From: Flavobacterium psychrophilum
Lineage (GTDB): Bacteria > Bacteroidota > Bacteroidia > Flavobacteriales > Flavobacteriaceae
Direction: 5' to 3'
Assembly: GCA_945874225.1 (NCBI GenBank)
Contig: CAMCFT010000040.1
Span: forward strand, 1-22,322
DNA: 22,322 bases
A program made the position numbers and the translations under genes. Positions 13,317 to 22,310 of this stretch are shown in pieces. The notes beneath the pieces are model-generated. The model searched no databases and was not told where the DNA came from. It worked only from the letters and a program-made list of their open reading frames with translations. Within the stretch, counting starts at the first letter, position 1. Every line of letters starts with the position of its first letter.

Positions 13317-16037
13317 TTAAAACAAAGTAATCTGTCCGTCTTCATCAGGCTGAATGTCTTCGATATCTTCAACTGGAATTTCCACTTCAGTTTCGCCTTC
13401 GACTTCCAGTTCTTCGGGAACCACTTCTTCTGGCTCTTCATAAGGCAATGGTTCGAGTAAATTCACTTGTTTCAACTTATCAGTAGTCAATTGATTTCCC
13501 AATGCCTTGAAACCTTTCACAGCAATGAAATTCTCAATATCTACCATTTGATTTTCTTTTTGAACCCCTTTCACTTTCGTAAAAACCAATTCGGCCATCG
13601 GTCGATAATCGGTCGAGACTATTTCCAATTGTGATTTGGGATGTTCCGTGATAAAAATTTCTTCTTTTCCTTCGGTTTCCACCAAAAAGCGTTTTATGTA
13701 ATAGCGTTCTTTTTCACCATCATAATAAATAGCGGAAATTGGTTTCTTAGGATGCCATTTTTCCAACACCACCATATCTTCATCAAAATGTGTCGATAAT
13801 TCGGGTATGATGACTTTTAGTTTCCCTGTTTGTGAAATCACCAAAATCTTATCGTTAGGTCTAAATTCGCCCAACAATTCTCCTCTGGCATCGACGTTCA
13901 ATCTTTGAACGGTATCATCAAACCAAATTTTTCTAGGTTTCAAAGTCGAAATTCCTTTTTCCTTGATTTCGATTTTCTTGATTGGATATTTGGTAACCAA
14001 ATTCCCTTTGGAGGCACGCCCTTTTATGGCTATGTCCGCAAAATCTAAATCCCATTTCAGTTTCTTGATACTTCCTATCTGGCGCAATAAAACCGTAATC
14101 ACTTCGGCTTCCCCATTTGGATTGTGGGTGAAATATAAAACCTGTGAACCTTTGGTTTCATTAGTCAAATCGTATAATTTATCCCGTGTAACACCTGAAA
14201 CATTGAAACGTTTTATATAAGACGGACCTGATTTTCCGTCACGGTAAATCACATTGTAAATCGTGCGCTTGTCGCTCTTGTCAAAGATGGCAATGTGAAT
14301 GATATCTTTTCCAACGAATTTCTTGTCATCGACTTTACAAATCATCATATTTCCGTTGCGGAGAAAAACAATCACATCATCAATATCGGAGCAATCCGTA
14401 ACGTATTCGTCTTTTTTTAATCCGGTTCCTATGAAACCTTCTTCCCTATTCACGAATAATTTGGTATTTCGCAAAGCTACTTTTGTCGCTTCGATATTAT
14501 CGAAACTTCGCAATTCAGTCAGGCGTTCGCGGCCTTTTCCGTATTTATCTTTTAACTTGGTAAAAAAGGCAATAGCAAAATCGATTAGGTGTTCCAAGTC
14601 GTATTTCACCTGTTCGATATCGCCTTCTAAAGCTTCAATTTTGTCTTGTGCTTTGTTGCTGTCAAATTTCGAAATACGCATAATTCGAATATCGAGCAAA
14701 CGAAGAATATCCTCTTCGGTCACAGCACGTTTTAAATTTTTAGTAAACGGTTTCAATCCATCATCAACAGCTTTAATTACGTCTTCTTTAGTCGTTTTAT
14801 CTTCAATATCTCGGTAGATTTTGTTTTCGATAAAAATACGTTCCAACGATAGAAAATGCCATTGTTCTTCGAGTTCACTTAATTGAATTTCGAGTTCACT
14901 TTTCAGCAATTGAACGGTTCGTTCCGTAGAAATTTTCAACATATGAGAAACCCCAACAAACAAAGGTTTATTATCTTCAATTACACAACCCAATGGTGCC
15001 ACCGAAGTTTCGCAAGCCGTGAAAGCAAACAAAGCATCTATCGTTTTATCTGGCGAAACGCCTGGAAAAAGATGAATTAATATCTCTACCTCAGCAGCAG
15101 TATTGTCTTCAATTTTCTTGATTTTAATTTTCCCTTTTTCGTTGGCTTTCAAAATACTATCAATCAAAGTCGTCGTATTTGTCGAAAACGGAATTTGGGT
15201 AATCACCAAAGTATTTTTGTCCAATTGGGCAATTTTGGCGCGAACGCGAACACGTCCGCCTCGCATTCCATCATTATAATTGGAAACATCTGCAATTCCT
15301 GCTGTTTGAAAATCCGGAAAAATCTGGAATGGTTTTCCCTTTAATATTTTTACAGAAGCATCAATGAGTTCAATAAAATTATGAGGTAAGACTTTCGTGG
15401 AAAGCCCTACAGCTATCCCTTCGGCCCCTGAAGCTAATAATAAAGGAAATTTAACCGGCAGATTATTGGGTTCCGCTCGACGACCATCATAGGAAACACC
15501 CCAATCAGTAATTTTTGGAGAATACAAGACTTCTAAGGCAAATTTCGACAAACGTGCTTCAATATAACGAGAAGCTGCAGCGCTATCGCCTGTGAGGATA
15601 TTCCCCCAGTTACCCTGGCAATCAATCAATAATTCTTTCTGACCGATTTGCACCATCGCATCACCAATGCTCTGATCTCCGTGTGGATGGTATTGCATTG
15701 TGTGACCTACGACATTCGCCACTTTGTTGTAACGACCATCATCCAATTCCTTAAGCGAGTGCATAATTCGGCGTTGAACTGGTTTAAAACCGTCCTCAAT
15801 CGCGGGAACGGCACGCTCCAAAATTACATACGAAGCATAGTCCAAAAACCAGTCTTTGTACATTCCTGTAACTTTGGTTATGGTATCACTTCCTTCGTCG
15901 TTATTTTCGTAAAAATGCTGCATCCCAGCAGAGGTTTTAATATCTTCAAAGCCTTCTTCGCTCGTTGACTCGTTTAACTCTTCGTTGCTTTCGTCTTCGT
16001 TTGGGATACTATTCTCTTCGTCTTCTTCGTCTTTCAT
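13317..16037 (-). CDS. parC: DNA topoisomerase IV subunit A (GyrA/ParC family)
   Basis: The 906-residue breakage-reunion subunit pairs with ParE to unlink daughter chromosomes. Residues 1-35 are very acidic. The winged-helix/tower part begins at about 55 (TGMYKDWFLDYASYVI). The active-site Tyr is Tyr158 in AASRYIEARL. HPHGDQSIGDAMVQIGQ (117-133) is the quinolone-site helix: Asp126 takes the place of the acidic residue but Gln122 stands where E. coli GyrA has Ser83. The C-terminal region (about 530-850) carries beta-pinwheel blades, followed by a very acidic tail ending QITLF. The ATG follows directly on the stop codon of the nuclease gene (TAAATG). The alternative name in databases is DNA gyrase/topoisomerase IV subunit A. 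Confidence 0.93.
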   Translation of the reverse strand: MKDEEDEENSIPNEDESNEELNESTSEEGFEDIKTSAGMQHFYENNDEGSDTITKVTGMYKDWFLDYASYVILERAVPAIEDGFKPVQRRIMHSLKELDDGRYNKVANVVGHTMQYHPHGDQSIGDAMVQIGQKELLIDCQGNWGNILTGDSAAASRYIEARLSKFALEVLYSPKITDWGVSYDGRRAEPNNLPVKFPLLLASGAEGIAVGLSTKVLPHNFIELIDASVKILKGKPFQIFPDFQTAGIADVSNYNDGMRGGRVRVRAKIAQLDKNTLVITQIPFSTNTTTLIDSILKANEKGKIKIKKIEDNTAAEVEILIHLFPGVSPDKTIDALFAFTACETSVAPLGCVIEDNKPLFVGVSHMLKISTERTVQLLKSELEIQLSELEEQWHFLSLERIFIENKIYRDIEDKTTKEDVIKAVDDGLKPFTKNLKRAVTEEDILRLLDIRIMRISKFDSNKAQDKIEALEGDIEQVKYDLEHLIDFAIAFFTKLKDKYGKGRERLTELRSFDNIEATKVALRNTKLFVNREEGFIGTGLKKDEYVTDCSDIDDVIVFLRNGNMMICKVDDKKFVGKDIIHIAIFDKSDKRTIYNVIYRDGKSGPSYIKRFNVSGVTRDKLYDLTNETKGSQVLYFTHNPNGEAEVITVLLRQIGSIKKLKWDLDFADIAIKGRASKGNLVTKYPIKKIEIKEKGISTLKPRKIWFDDTVQRLNVDARGELLGEFRPNDKILVISQTGKLKVIIPELSTHFDEDMVVLEKWHPKKPISAIYYDGEKERYYIKRFLVETEGKEEIFITEHPKSQLEIVSTDYRPMAELVFTKVKGVQKENQMVDIENFIAVKGFKALGNQLTTDKLKQVNLLEPLPYEEPEEVVPEELEVEGETEVEIPVEDIEDIQPDEDGQITLF

Positions 16038-17177
16038 TTATTTTGATTCCGAAATTAATTTTATTAAATCTTCCTTACTCGGAAGAACTGTTTTGTATTT
16101 ACTGGCAAAAATTTGCTCGTTATTTTCTGGCAATGTATATTCTACAACCAAATTACTTTTGTTTTGACAAAGTACAATTCCGATGGTGTTGTTCTCGTCT
16201 TCCAGACGCATTTCTCTGTCATAATAGTTGACATACATTTGCATTTGACCCAAATCCTGATGTTTCAGTTCTCCAATTTTCAAGTCGATTAAAACAAAAC
16301 ATTTTAAAATTCGGTTATAAAATACTAAATCTATATAAAAATGTTTATCATCAAAAGTTATTCTTTTTTGGCGAGCTACAAATGCAAATCCTTCTCCTAA
16401 TTCTAATAGAAAATTTTCTAATTTATTAATAATTTCTTGTTCGAGTTCCGATTCAGAATATTGTTTTAATTCTGGTAACCCAAGAAATTCTAAAATATAA
16501 GGATCTTTGATAAGATCTTTTGGTTTCTCGATAATCTGACCTTTTTCAGAAAGCTCTAAAACTCCTTTTTTATCTCGACTCAATGCTAATCTTGTATATA
16601 AAGCCGAATCATATTGACGTTTTAATTCCCGAACGCTCCAATTGTATTTCTCGGATTCTATTTCGTAAAAAATTCTTTCTTTTTCATCATCAATTCGCAT
16701 TAAAAAAACATAATGTGTCCAAGTTAATTTGAAAAATGAAGACAATGTTTGATAATCTATTTTATTAAATTCCGCAGTCACTGCCTGCGCTTTTTGAGAT
16801 TTGAATTCCGCAGTCAGTGATTGCGTATTTCGAATTTCTAAAATCCGAGTCAGTGATTCGGATTTTGAATAAGTCATATAGAATTGTCTTATTTGTTCTA
16901 AATTTCGAATTGAAAAACCTTTCCCAAACTCTTTTTTCAAATCTTCAGAAAGTCCTTTTAGAATTTGCTTTCCGTATTCAGCTCTGTTTTTTCCACTTTG
17001 TTCTTCTTCAATAATCATTCTTCCAATTTCGAAATACGTAATCGTCATCGTTTGATTTACGGTACGTAAAACTTGTAGTCGAGCATTTTGCAATAGCGCT
17101 ACAACTTGTTGGAATAAAACTATATTTTGAAGTTTTTTTGACAATTTTTCTTTGTTAACTATATTAATTAGCTTCAA
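16038..17177 (-). CDS. DUF1016/YhcG-type PDDEXK nuclease, embedded between parE and parC
   Basis: The 379-residue protein has a DUF1016 N-terminal domain ([22 protein letters not shown], 31-52; IRQFYMTYS near 96) and a C-terminal PDDEXK nuclease domain: [13 protein letters not shown] (261-273), Asp283 in YIDLVFYN and Asp298-x-Lys300 in [10 protein letters not shown], then [11 protein letters not shown] (310-320). The start is uncertain: there is no ATG before Met44. TTG 17177 overlaps the parE stop by 14 bases; TTG 17144 is an alternative. The stop TAA abuts parC ATG with no gap. Residues 104-139 are three 12-residue repeats. One counted 60-base line (16441) has 17 G+C against 24 in a parE line (17221), hinting at a different origin. 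The cellular role of the family is unknown; some members sit with restriction-modification genes. Confidence 0.85.
   Translation of the reverse strand: MKLINIVNKEKLSKKLQNIVLFQQVVALLQNARLQVLRTVNQTMTITYFEIGRMIIEEEQSGKNRAEYGKQILKGLSEDLKKEFGKGFSIRNLEQIRQFYMTYSKSESLTRILEIRNTQSLTAEFKSQKAQAVTAEFNKIDYQTLSSFFKLTWTHYVFLMRIDDEKERIFYEIESEKYNWSVRELKRQYDSALYTRLALSRDKKGVLELSEKGQIIEKPKDLIKDPYILEFLGLPELKQYSESELEQEIINKLENFLLELGEGFAFVARQKRITFDDKHFYIDLVFYNRILKCFVLIDLKIGELKHQDLGQMQMYVNYYDREMRLEDENNTIGIVLCQNKSNLVVEYTLPENNEQIFASKYKTVLPSKEDLIKLISESK
16773..16865 (-). repeat. Three 36-bp in-frame palindromic tandem repeats
   Basis: Each unit is a hairpin: arms cgcag/ctgcg (16773-16777, 16785-16789); cgca/tgcg (16809-16812, 16822-16825); aaatccga/tcggattt (16841-16848, 16858-16865). 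The loop gtcagtgat is identical in units 2 and 3 and diverged (in gtcactgcc) in unit 1. Units are spaced exactly 36 bp. They encode [24 protein letters not shown] and [12 protein letters not shown] (residues 104-139) in the linker between the DUF1016 and nuclease domains. Confidence 0.8.
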
Positions 17178-19026
17178 TCGTATCTAATTCCACCTTCAAA
17201 TTCTTGATGATAAATTCTTGTCGGTCCGGCGTATTTTTTCCCATATAGAAAGATAACAATTGCTCCACCGAAGTGTTTTTATCCATCATAATTGGATCCA
17301 ATCGAATCGTTTCTCCAATAAAATTCTTGAATTCGTCTGGCGATATTTCACCCAAACCTTTAAATCGGGTGATTTCAGGTTTTGGTTTTAATTTTTCTAT
17401 GGCTGCTTTTCTTTCTTCTTCCGAATAGCAATAAATGGTTTCTTTCTTGTTTCGAACCCTGAAAAGTGGCGTTTGCAAAATATACAAATGCCCCTCTTTA
17501 ATTAATTCCGGGAAAAATTGCAAGAAAAATGTAATCAATAACAAACGAATGTGCATTCCGTCGACATCAGCATCGGTGGCAATTACAATGTTGTTGTATC
17601 GCAATTTTTCAAGACCATCTTCGATATCCAAGGCAGCTTGTAACAAATTGAATTCCTCATTTTCGTAGACAATTTTTTTGGTCATTCCGTAACAATTCAG
17701 TGGTTTTCCACGAAGACTGAAAACCGCTTGTGTATTGACATCGCGAGATTTAGTAATCGATCCCGAAGCCGAATCTCCCTCAGTGATAAAAAGCGTACTG
17801 TCTAAATTTTTTGGATTTTTCGTATCAGGAAGATGTGCCCGACAATCTCTTAGTTTTTTGTTGTGCAAATTTGATTTCTTGGCTCGATCTGTGGCCAATT
17901 TTCGAATACCGGAAAGTTCTTTTCTTTCTCTTTCTGCCTGCATAATTTTGCGCAAAAGCGCCTCAGCTGTTGCTGGGTTTTTATGTAAAAAACTGTCTAA
18001 TTTATTTTTTACAAAATCATTGACGAATGTTCGAACCGATGGCATTCCCGGGTCTGAGCCCATATCGGTTGAACCTAATTTTGTTTTGGTCTGTGACTCG
18101 AAAACCGGCTCCATTACTTTGATGCTAATGGCAGTCACAATGGATTTCCGTACATCCGAAGCTTCGAAACTTTTATTATAAAATTCCCGGATGGTTTTCA
18201 CAATGGCTTCGCGATAAGCAGCCAGATGTGTTCCTCCCTGGGTCGTATTTTGTCCGTTTACAAACGAATGGTATTCCTCACTGTATTGGGTTTTACTATG
18301 TGTCAAGGCGATTTCGATATCGTCTCCTTTCAAATGTATGATTGGGTATTCAAGATCATCGGCGTGGATGGTTTCTTCCAATAAATCTTTCAATCCATTT
18401 TCAGAAAAATATTTTTCACCATTAAACAAAATCGTCAAACCATTGTTGAGATAACAATAGTTTTTGAGCATTTTGATTACATACTCATAACGGTATTTGT
18501 AATTTTTAAAAATCGCTTCGTCCGGAATAAAAGTAACTTTAGTTCCTTTTCGTTTGGTCGTTTCGATAATATCTTCGTCGAGAACCAAATTTCCTCCTGA
18601 AAATTCAGCCGCTTTTTGCTTGTCATCACGAACGGATTCCACGCGGAAATAATTGGACAAAGCATTTACCGCTTTTGTTCCAACACCATTTAAACCCACT
18701 GATTTCTTGAAGGCTAAGGAATCGTATTTTCCCCCTGTATTCATTTTAGAAACCACATCAATCACTTTTCCAAGTGGAATTCCACGACCGTAATCGCGAA
18801 CAGTAACAGTTTTTTCCTTGATGGTTACCTCAATGGTTTTTCCCGCACCCATAACAAATTCGTCGATACAGTTATCCAGGACTTCCTTGAGGAGAATATA
18901 AATACCATCGTCTGGGGACGAACCGTCACCGAGTTTTCCAATGTACATTCCGGGGCGCATTCGGATGTGTTCTTTCCAGTCGAGTGACCGAATATTGTCT
19001 TCGGTATATTGATTTTGATCGGACAT
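17164..19026 (-). CDS. parE: DNA topoisomerase IV subunit B (ATPase subunit)
   Basis: The 620-residue GHKL-ATPase subunit drives strand passage with ParC. Motifs in order: [12 protein letters not shown] (47-57, with Glu48 and Asn52 for ATP hydrolysis and Mg), [10 protein letters not shown] (77-86), [14 protein letters not shown] (111-124), QGGTH (263-267), then the TOPRIM domain TEGDSASGS (415-423) with Glu416, and DADVDGMH (485-492), and the C-terminal NTPDRQEF (598-605). Length fits bacterial ParE rather than the longer GyrB types. ATG 19026 is followed by the usual [13 protein letters not shown] region, so the start is sound. Its stop TAA (17166-17164) is overlapped by the reading frame of the nuclease gene. 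This gene would be first in the operon parE-nuclease-parC. Confidence 0.95.
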   Translation of the reverse strand: MSDQNQYTEDNIRSLDWKEHIRMRPGMYIGKLGDGSSPDDGIYILLKEVLDNCIDEFVMGAGKTIEVTIKEKTVTVRDYGRGIPLGKVIDVVSKMNTGGKYDSLAFKKSVGLNGVGTKAVNALSNYFRVESVRDDKQKAAEFSGGNLVLDEDIIETTKRKGTKVTFIPDEAIFKNYKYRYEYVIKMLKNYCYLNNGLTILFNGEKYFSENGLKDLLEETIHADDLEYPIIHLKGDDIEIALTHSKTQYSEEYHSFVNGQNTTQGGTHLAAYREAIVKTIREFYNKSFEASDVRKSIVTAISIKVMEPVFESQTKTKLGSTDMGSDPGMPSVRTFVNDFVKNKLDSFLHKNPATAEALLRKIMQAERERKELSGIRKLATDRAKKSNLHNKKLRDCRAHLPDTKNPKNLDSTLFITEGDSASGSITKSRDVNTQAVFSLRGKPLNCYGMTKKIVYENEEFNLLQAALDIEDGLEKLRYNNIVIATDADVDGMHIRLLLITFFLQFFPELIKEGHLYILQTPLFRVRNKKETIYCYSEEERKAAIEKLKPKPEITRFKGLGEISPDEFKNFIGETIRLDPIMMDKNTSVEQLLSFYMGKNTPDRQEFIIKNLKVELDTIEAN

Positions 19027-19134
19027 TTTAAATTTTATCGAATTTAACTGCGTTCTTTTCGGTCTATGCTTTTCGCACAGACCTCGAGTCTGCTAATATA
19101 GGGAATGTCTACCCATTTTAAAAGAGGAAATCGT

Positions 19135-19161
19135 CAAAGTTATTAAGAATTATATTGACAA
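19135..19161 (-). promoter_or_regulatory. Promoter of the topoisomerase IV operon
   Basis: On minus a TTG (19161-19159) is separated by 16 bases from taactttg (19142-19135), a perfect TAnnTTTG -7 element. Spacing is close to the Bacteroidota consensus. It predicts a leader of roughly 100 bases before parE ATG 19026. Confidence 0.5.
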
Positions 19162-19166
19162 GAAAT

Positions 19167-19194
19167 TTTAGATTGCAGATTTTAGATTGCAGAT
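19167..19194. repeat. Perfect 14-bp tandem repeat (tttagattgcagat x2)
   Basis: tttagattgcagat at 19167-19180 is repeated exactly at 19181-19194, with a further partial copy after it. It belongs to the same gcagatt family as 10351-10373 and 12321-12380 and lies just upstream of the parE promoter. Confidence 0.75.
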
Positions 19195-19275
19195 TTTAAA
19201 ATATAGAAAATAGAGTAAAGATTTCATGAATTGCTATTTAAAATTCTTCACAATTTTCTTTAACTACTATTTATT

Positions 19276-20793
19276 TTAATAAAAATAGTGTTTACTTAAT
19301 TTAAGATTTAATTCTCTTGGGTTGAATGGCTTTGTTATATATTCGTTTATACCTATTTGCATTGCTTTCTCAAGACTTAAATAAGAAGTAGAGGCTGTTA
19401 ATGCAATAATTGGAGTTGATGAATCTGTACTTCGTATATTTATGGTTGCTTCGTAGCCATCCATTACCGGCATAGACAAATCCATTAGAATAATATCATA
19501 GGTATTTACTTTATGTTTCTCAACTGCTATAAGACCGTTCAAAGCCACATCGACTTCCACATCCCATTGTTTAAGTACTTTTTCGGCGATTTTGACATTA
19601 ATAAGGTTGTCTTCCACCAAGAGCAATCTTAAGCCCACTAGATTTTGTTCTTTGTATTCAACGGAATTATCATTTAACAATTCGGTATCTTTATTAAAAA
19701 TAGGCAAATTTAAAATGAAGCTAAAATTAGAACCCAATCCTATTTTACTTTCTAATTCAATGTCCGAATGTAATAAATTGAGCAGGTTTTTTGCAATGAC
19801 TAAACCCAACCCTGACCCACCAAATTGTCTTGAAGTTTTAGTATCTGCTTGGGCAAACTTTTGAAAAATTAAATTAAATTTCTCCAAATCAATTCCTATA
19901 CCATTATCTATAATCTGAACTTTAAATACTGAATGATTATTGACTTGGTCTAATTGGTCAATTTTAACCTGAATCAATCCGTTTTTGGTAAATTTTATTG
20001 CATTAAGCACAAGATTTGTAATGACTTGACTTATTCTTAAGGGGTCACTAACAATATTTGTTATAAAATTATCATCAATAATTATTTCAATTTTATTGTG
20101 ATTTTCTAATGCTTTTAATTGAAGTGAACTTACTATTTCGGAAACTAAATCCTTGAAATTAAACGGTATTTGTTCTAAGTCAATTTTACCTGATTCAATT
20201 TTATTAAAATCTAAAATATTATTTAAAAGCAGGAATAAATTTTGAGCAGAAATTTTTAAAACGTCCAAGTTTTCATTAAAACTTTCAATGGTCCGTTCTT
20301 TTTCCATAATGTATATTAAACCGATAATTCCATTTAATGGCGTACGAATTTCGTGACTCATTATGGATAAAAAATCTGATTTGGCCTCATTTGCACTTTC
20401 TGCATTGGATTTTGACAAAATCAACTGTTCTTCTACCACTTTTTTGTACTCAATTTCGCTGTGCAATATTTGCAACAATTCAGTCAAGTTATCCACCCCC
20501 AATTCTAAAGTACTGTTATTACTACTTAATAATTTAATAGCTTGAATTAATTCAGCCTGTACCCTCTTCTTTTTTATTAATTGATCTTGAATTTTAGTAT
20601 TAATTTTATAAAATTCTAAATCATTTAATCGAATGGATTGATCGAATAATTCAGCATCTTTTTCATAATTTTCATATGACTGACTTACAGCCTGAATAAA
20701 TTTTTGGATTGACGGATTATTATCAATAATTTCATCAGATAAAAATTTATTGATTTGTCTGTTTAAATTTCTATTTAAATTATAATCCGCCAT
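19276..20793 (-). CDS. Soluble hybrid histidine kinase with receiver domain
   Basis: This 505-residue kinase has no membrane segment. Residues 1-130 are a helical, coiled-coil-rich region (NPSIQKFIQAVSQSYENYEKD near 26-46). The dimerisation/phosphoacceptor domain has SHEIRTPLNG with His147. The ATP-binding domain has N264 (NLVLNAIKFT), D296 (DNGIG) and GGSGLGLVIAKNL (325-337). A receiver domain follows: acidic pair Glu394-Asp395, phosphoacceptor Asp438 in LMDLSMPVMDG, and Lys488 in TKPF. There is no output domain, so phosphate would be passed on to a separate phosphotransfer protein or regulator. The start is 8 bases after the stop of the FIST gene, which is its likely sensor. The gene is very AT-rich. 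Confidence 0.92.
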   Translation of the reverse strand: MADYNLNRNLNRQINKFLSDEIIDNNPSIQKFIQAVSQSYENYEKDAELFDQSIRLNDLEFYKINTKIQDQLIKKKRVQAELIQAIKLLSSNNSTLELGVDNLTELLQILHSEIEYKKVVEEQLILSKSNAESANEAKSDFLSIMSHEIRTPLNGIIGLIYIMEKERTIESFNENLDVLKISAQNLFLLLNNILDFNKIESGKIDLEQIPFNFKDLVSEIVSSLQLKALENHNKIEIIIDDNFITNIVSDPLRISQVITNLVLNAIKFTKNGLIQVKIDQLDQVNNHSVFKVQIIDNGIGIDLEKFNLIFQKFAQADTKTSRQFGGSGLGLVIAKNLLNLLHSDIELESKIGLGSNFSFILNLPIFNKDTELLNDNSVEYKEQNLVGLRLLLVEDNLINVKIAEKVLKQWDVEVDVALNGLIAVEKHKVNTYDIILMDLSMPVMDGYEATINIRSTDSSTPIIALTASTSYLSLEKAMQIGINEYITKPFNPRELNLKLSKHYFY

Positions 20794-20801
20794 AAATAGA
20801 T

Positions 20802-21941
20802 TTAGTTTTCGCTAATAGTTAAAATAGCTATAGTTTGGTTGTGCAATTCACAAGATTTATGATTTGTAACAGGCGAAATTTCTCCATAAGAATAAAACCC
20901 GCAAAGGAGCGTGTTTCCTGAAATTTCTTTTACTGCTTCAAATTCTTCCTCCACTCTATTTCCTAAAACAATCTTTCTGCCAACACAAGTTACAATAAGT
21001 GCTAATTCCGGCTCCTTAGGATGATTAGAAAATGACTCGGATGCTGCGTTATAAGACGCATCAATAAGTTTATCGAAATTGCCTTTCATTAATCTAATAA
21101 AAGAGCCTTGATGAATATTTCCTGCAAAGGTCATTGATTTCGTCTTTTCGTCTATTGCTAAAATCGTTCTTACTACCGAAGGAGCATCTTTGCTTTCTTT
21201 CATCGAAAGAGGAAAATACAAAGCGGAACCTGGCAAATCATCAGCATATTTCCCTAAGTATTCTTTATAAATATCCAAGGCAAATCTATCTCCTATTTTA
21301 TATAACACATTTTTTTCTGAAAGTGTCACTTCTCTTTCGGGACCAAAATCACTCCAACCGCCTTTACAACCAAAACCAAAATTTATTTCATTGCCATAGA
21401 AGCCAATAACTACAACTTTCCCTTCTGTAGCATCTTCATTTATGCCTACGAGGGTTTTTTCAAATTTAACATTGTCCCCAGCAAGACCACCAAAAATTGG
21501 GATTGAATGATTTGTTTGTTTTCCTAATTCGTTTACTAATTCAGTTCCGTTAACAAAACTACCTTCAGAAATAACAAGGATTGATTTTAAATCTTCGTTC
21601 AAAAGTTCCTTTTTTACAATAAGACCTAATTCTTGAATATTATTATTTTTACAAAGGTCTATTTCGGCAATTTTTATTGTTGATTTTTCAAATTCTATTG
21701 CAGTTGCAACAATATCATTTTCGACTAAGTTAAAATTCGAGATTTGTCCTGAAGTAGAACAAATAACAATCTGCGCTTCAGAATATCTTTCTTTTAATTT
21801 CTTATAGGGTAAAGATGATTCTAAAACTTCTCTCTCGCCAAAAGCTAAAACCAGGGTTGCTCTTTTTGCAGAAAAATCAGGTGAAGAAAAAACAACTTCA
21901 TCCTCTTTCTGATCACAAATTAATATTTGTTGAAGTTTCAT
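20802..21941 (-). CDS. FIST-domain signal-sensing protein
   Basis: The 379-residue soluble protein has FIST_N (about 25-210; features KERYSEAQIVICSTSGQI, PIFGGLAGD and GWSDFGPEREVT) and FIST_C (about 220-370; features SALYFPL, SVVRTILAID, NTLLCGFYSYGEISP and the ending CELHNQTIAILTI). FIST proteins sense small molecules for partner signalling proteins. Some are heme-based nitric-oxide sensors (NosP) that control an adjacent hybrid kinase. The histidines are at 145, 277, 307, 361 and 367; which, if any, would bind heme cannot be told by eye. The kinase gene follows after 8 bases, a typical pairing. ATG 21941 is preceded by a very AT-rich leader. Confidence 0.88.
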   Translation of the reverse strand: MKLQQILICDQKEDEVVFSSPDFSAKRATLVLAFGEREVLESSLPYKKLKERYSEAQIVICSTSGQISNFNLVENDIVATAIEFEKSTIKIAEIDLCKNNNIQELGLIVKKELLNEDLKSILVISEGSFVNGTELVNELGKQTNHSIPIFGGLAGDNVKFEKTLVGINEDATEGKVVVIGFYGNEINFGFGCKGGWSDFGPEREVTLSEKNVLYKIGDRFALDIYKEYLGKYADDLPGSALYFPLSMKESKDAPSVVRTILAIDEKTKSMTFAGNIHQGSFIRLMKGNFDKLIDASYNAASESFSNHPKEPELALIVTCVGRKIVLGNRVEEEFEAVKEISGNTLLCGFYSYGEISPVTNHKSCELHNQTIAILTISEN

Positions 21942-22096
21942 TTTACTGGATAATAAATTATTATTAAAAATAATTATACGTTAAATTTATTTAATTTTAT
22001 AAAAATTGACTCATGATTTATAAAAAGCTACTACTGATTTAAAAAAAACAAAATGAATCTTCATTATAAAAAATTAAAGCCGCAACAAATAAGCAC

Positions 22097-22128
22097 AAAA
22101 AACCCTGCTAAATTAATTTTGCAGGGTT
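22097..22128 (-). terminator. Rho-independent terminator (minus-strand reading)
   Basis: aaccctgc (22101-22108) and gcagggtt (22121-22128) form an 8-bp stem with a 12-base loop. On the minus strand the stem is followed by TTTTTT (complement of 22097-22102), so it ends transcripts coming from a gene to the right of the window. Confidence 0.75.
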
Positions 22129-22197
22129 GTATTTATATAAAAAAAAACCGTTGGGTGCAATTAATAAAATACTCAATTATTAACGAAATATAAAAAT

Positions 22198-22310
22198 TTT
22201 AACACATAGAGTCATAGTAAAAAGAGTTTGATAGACCAATTGCTTCGCCTGTTCGCTATCGCTCGGGTCTTGGGTTCACATAGCTATGATTCACTATCAA
22301 AAAGTGAAAC
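22198..22310. repeat. REP-like palindromic element
   Basis: Opens with acacatagagtcatagt and closes with cacatagctatgattcac. tttgatag (22227-22234) pairs with ctatcaaa (22294-22301); agacc (22233-22237) can pair with ggtct (22266-22270); catagctatg (22279-22288) is a perfect 10-bp palindrome. Phrases such as ttcgctatcgctcgggtc recur in Flavobacterium spacers as I recall. Confidence 0.6.

Noticed and set aside
14299..14817. Plus-strand 172-codon open frame opposite parC
   Set aside because: Lies entirely within parC, which has full family motifs; no start signal or known domain.
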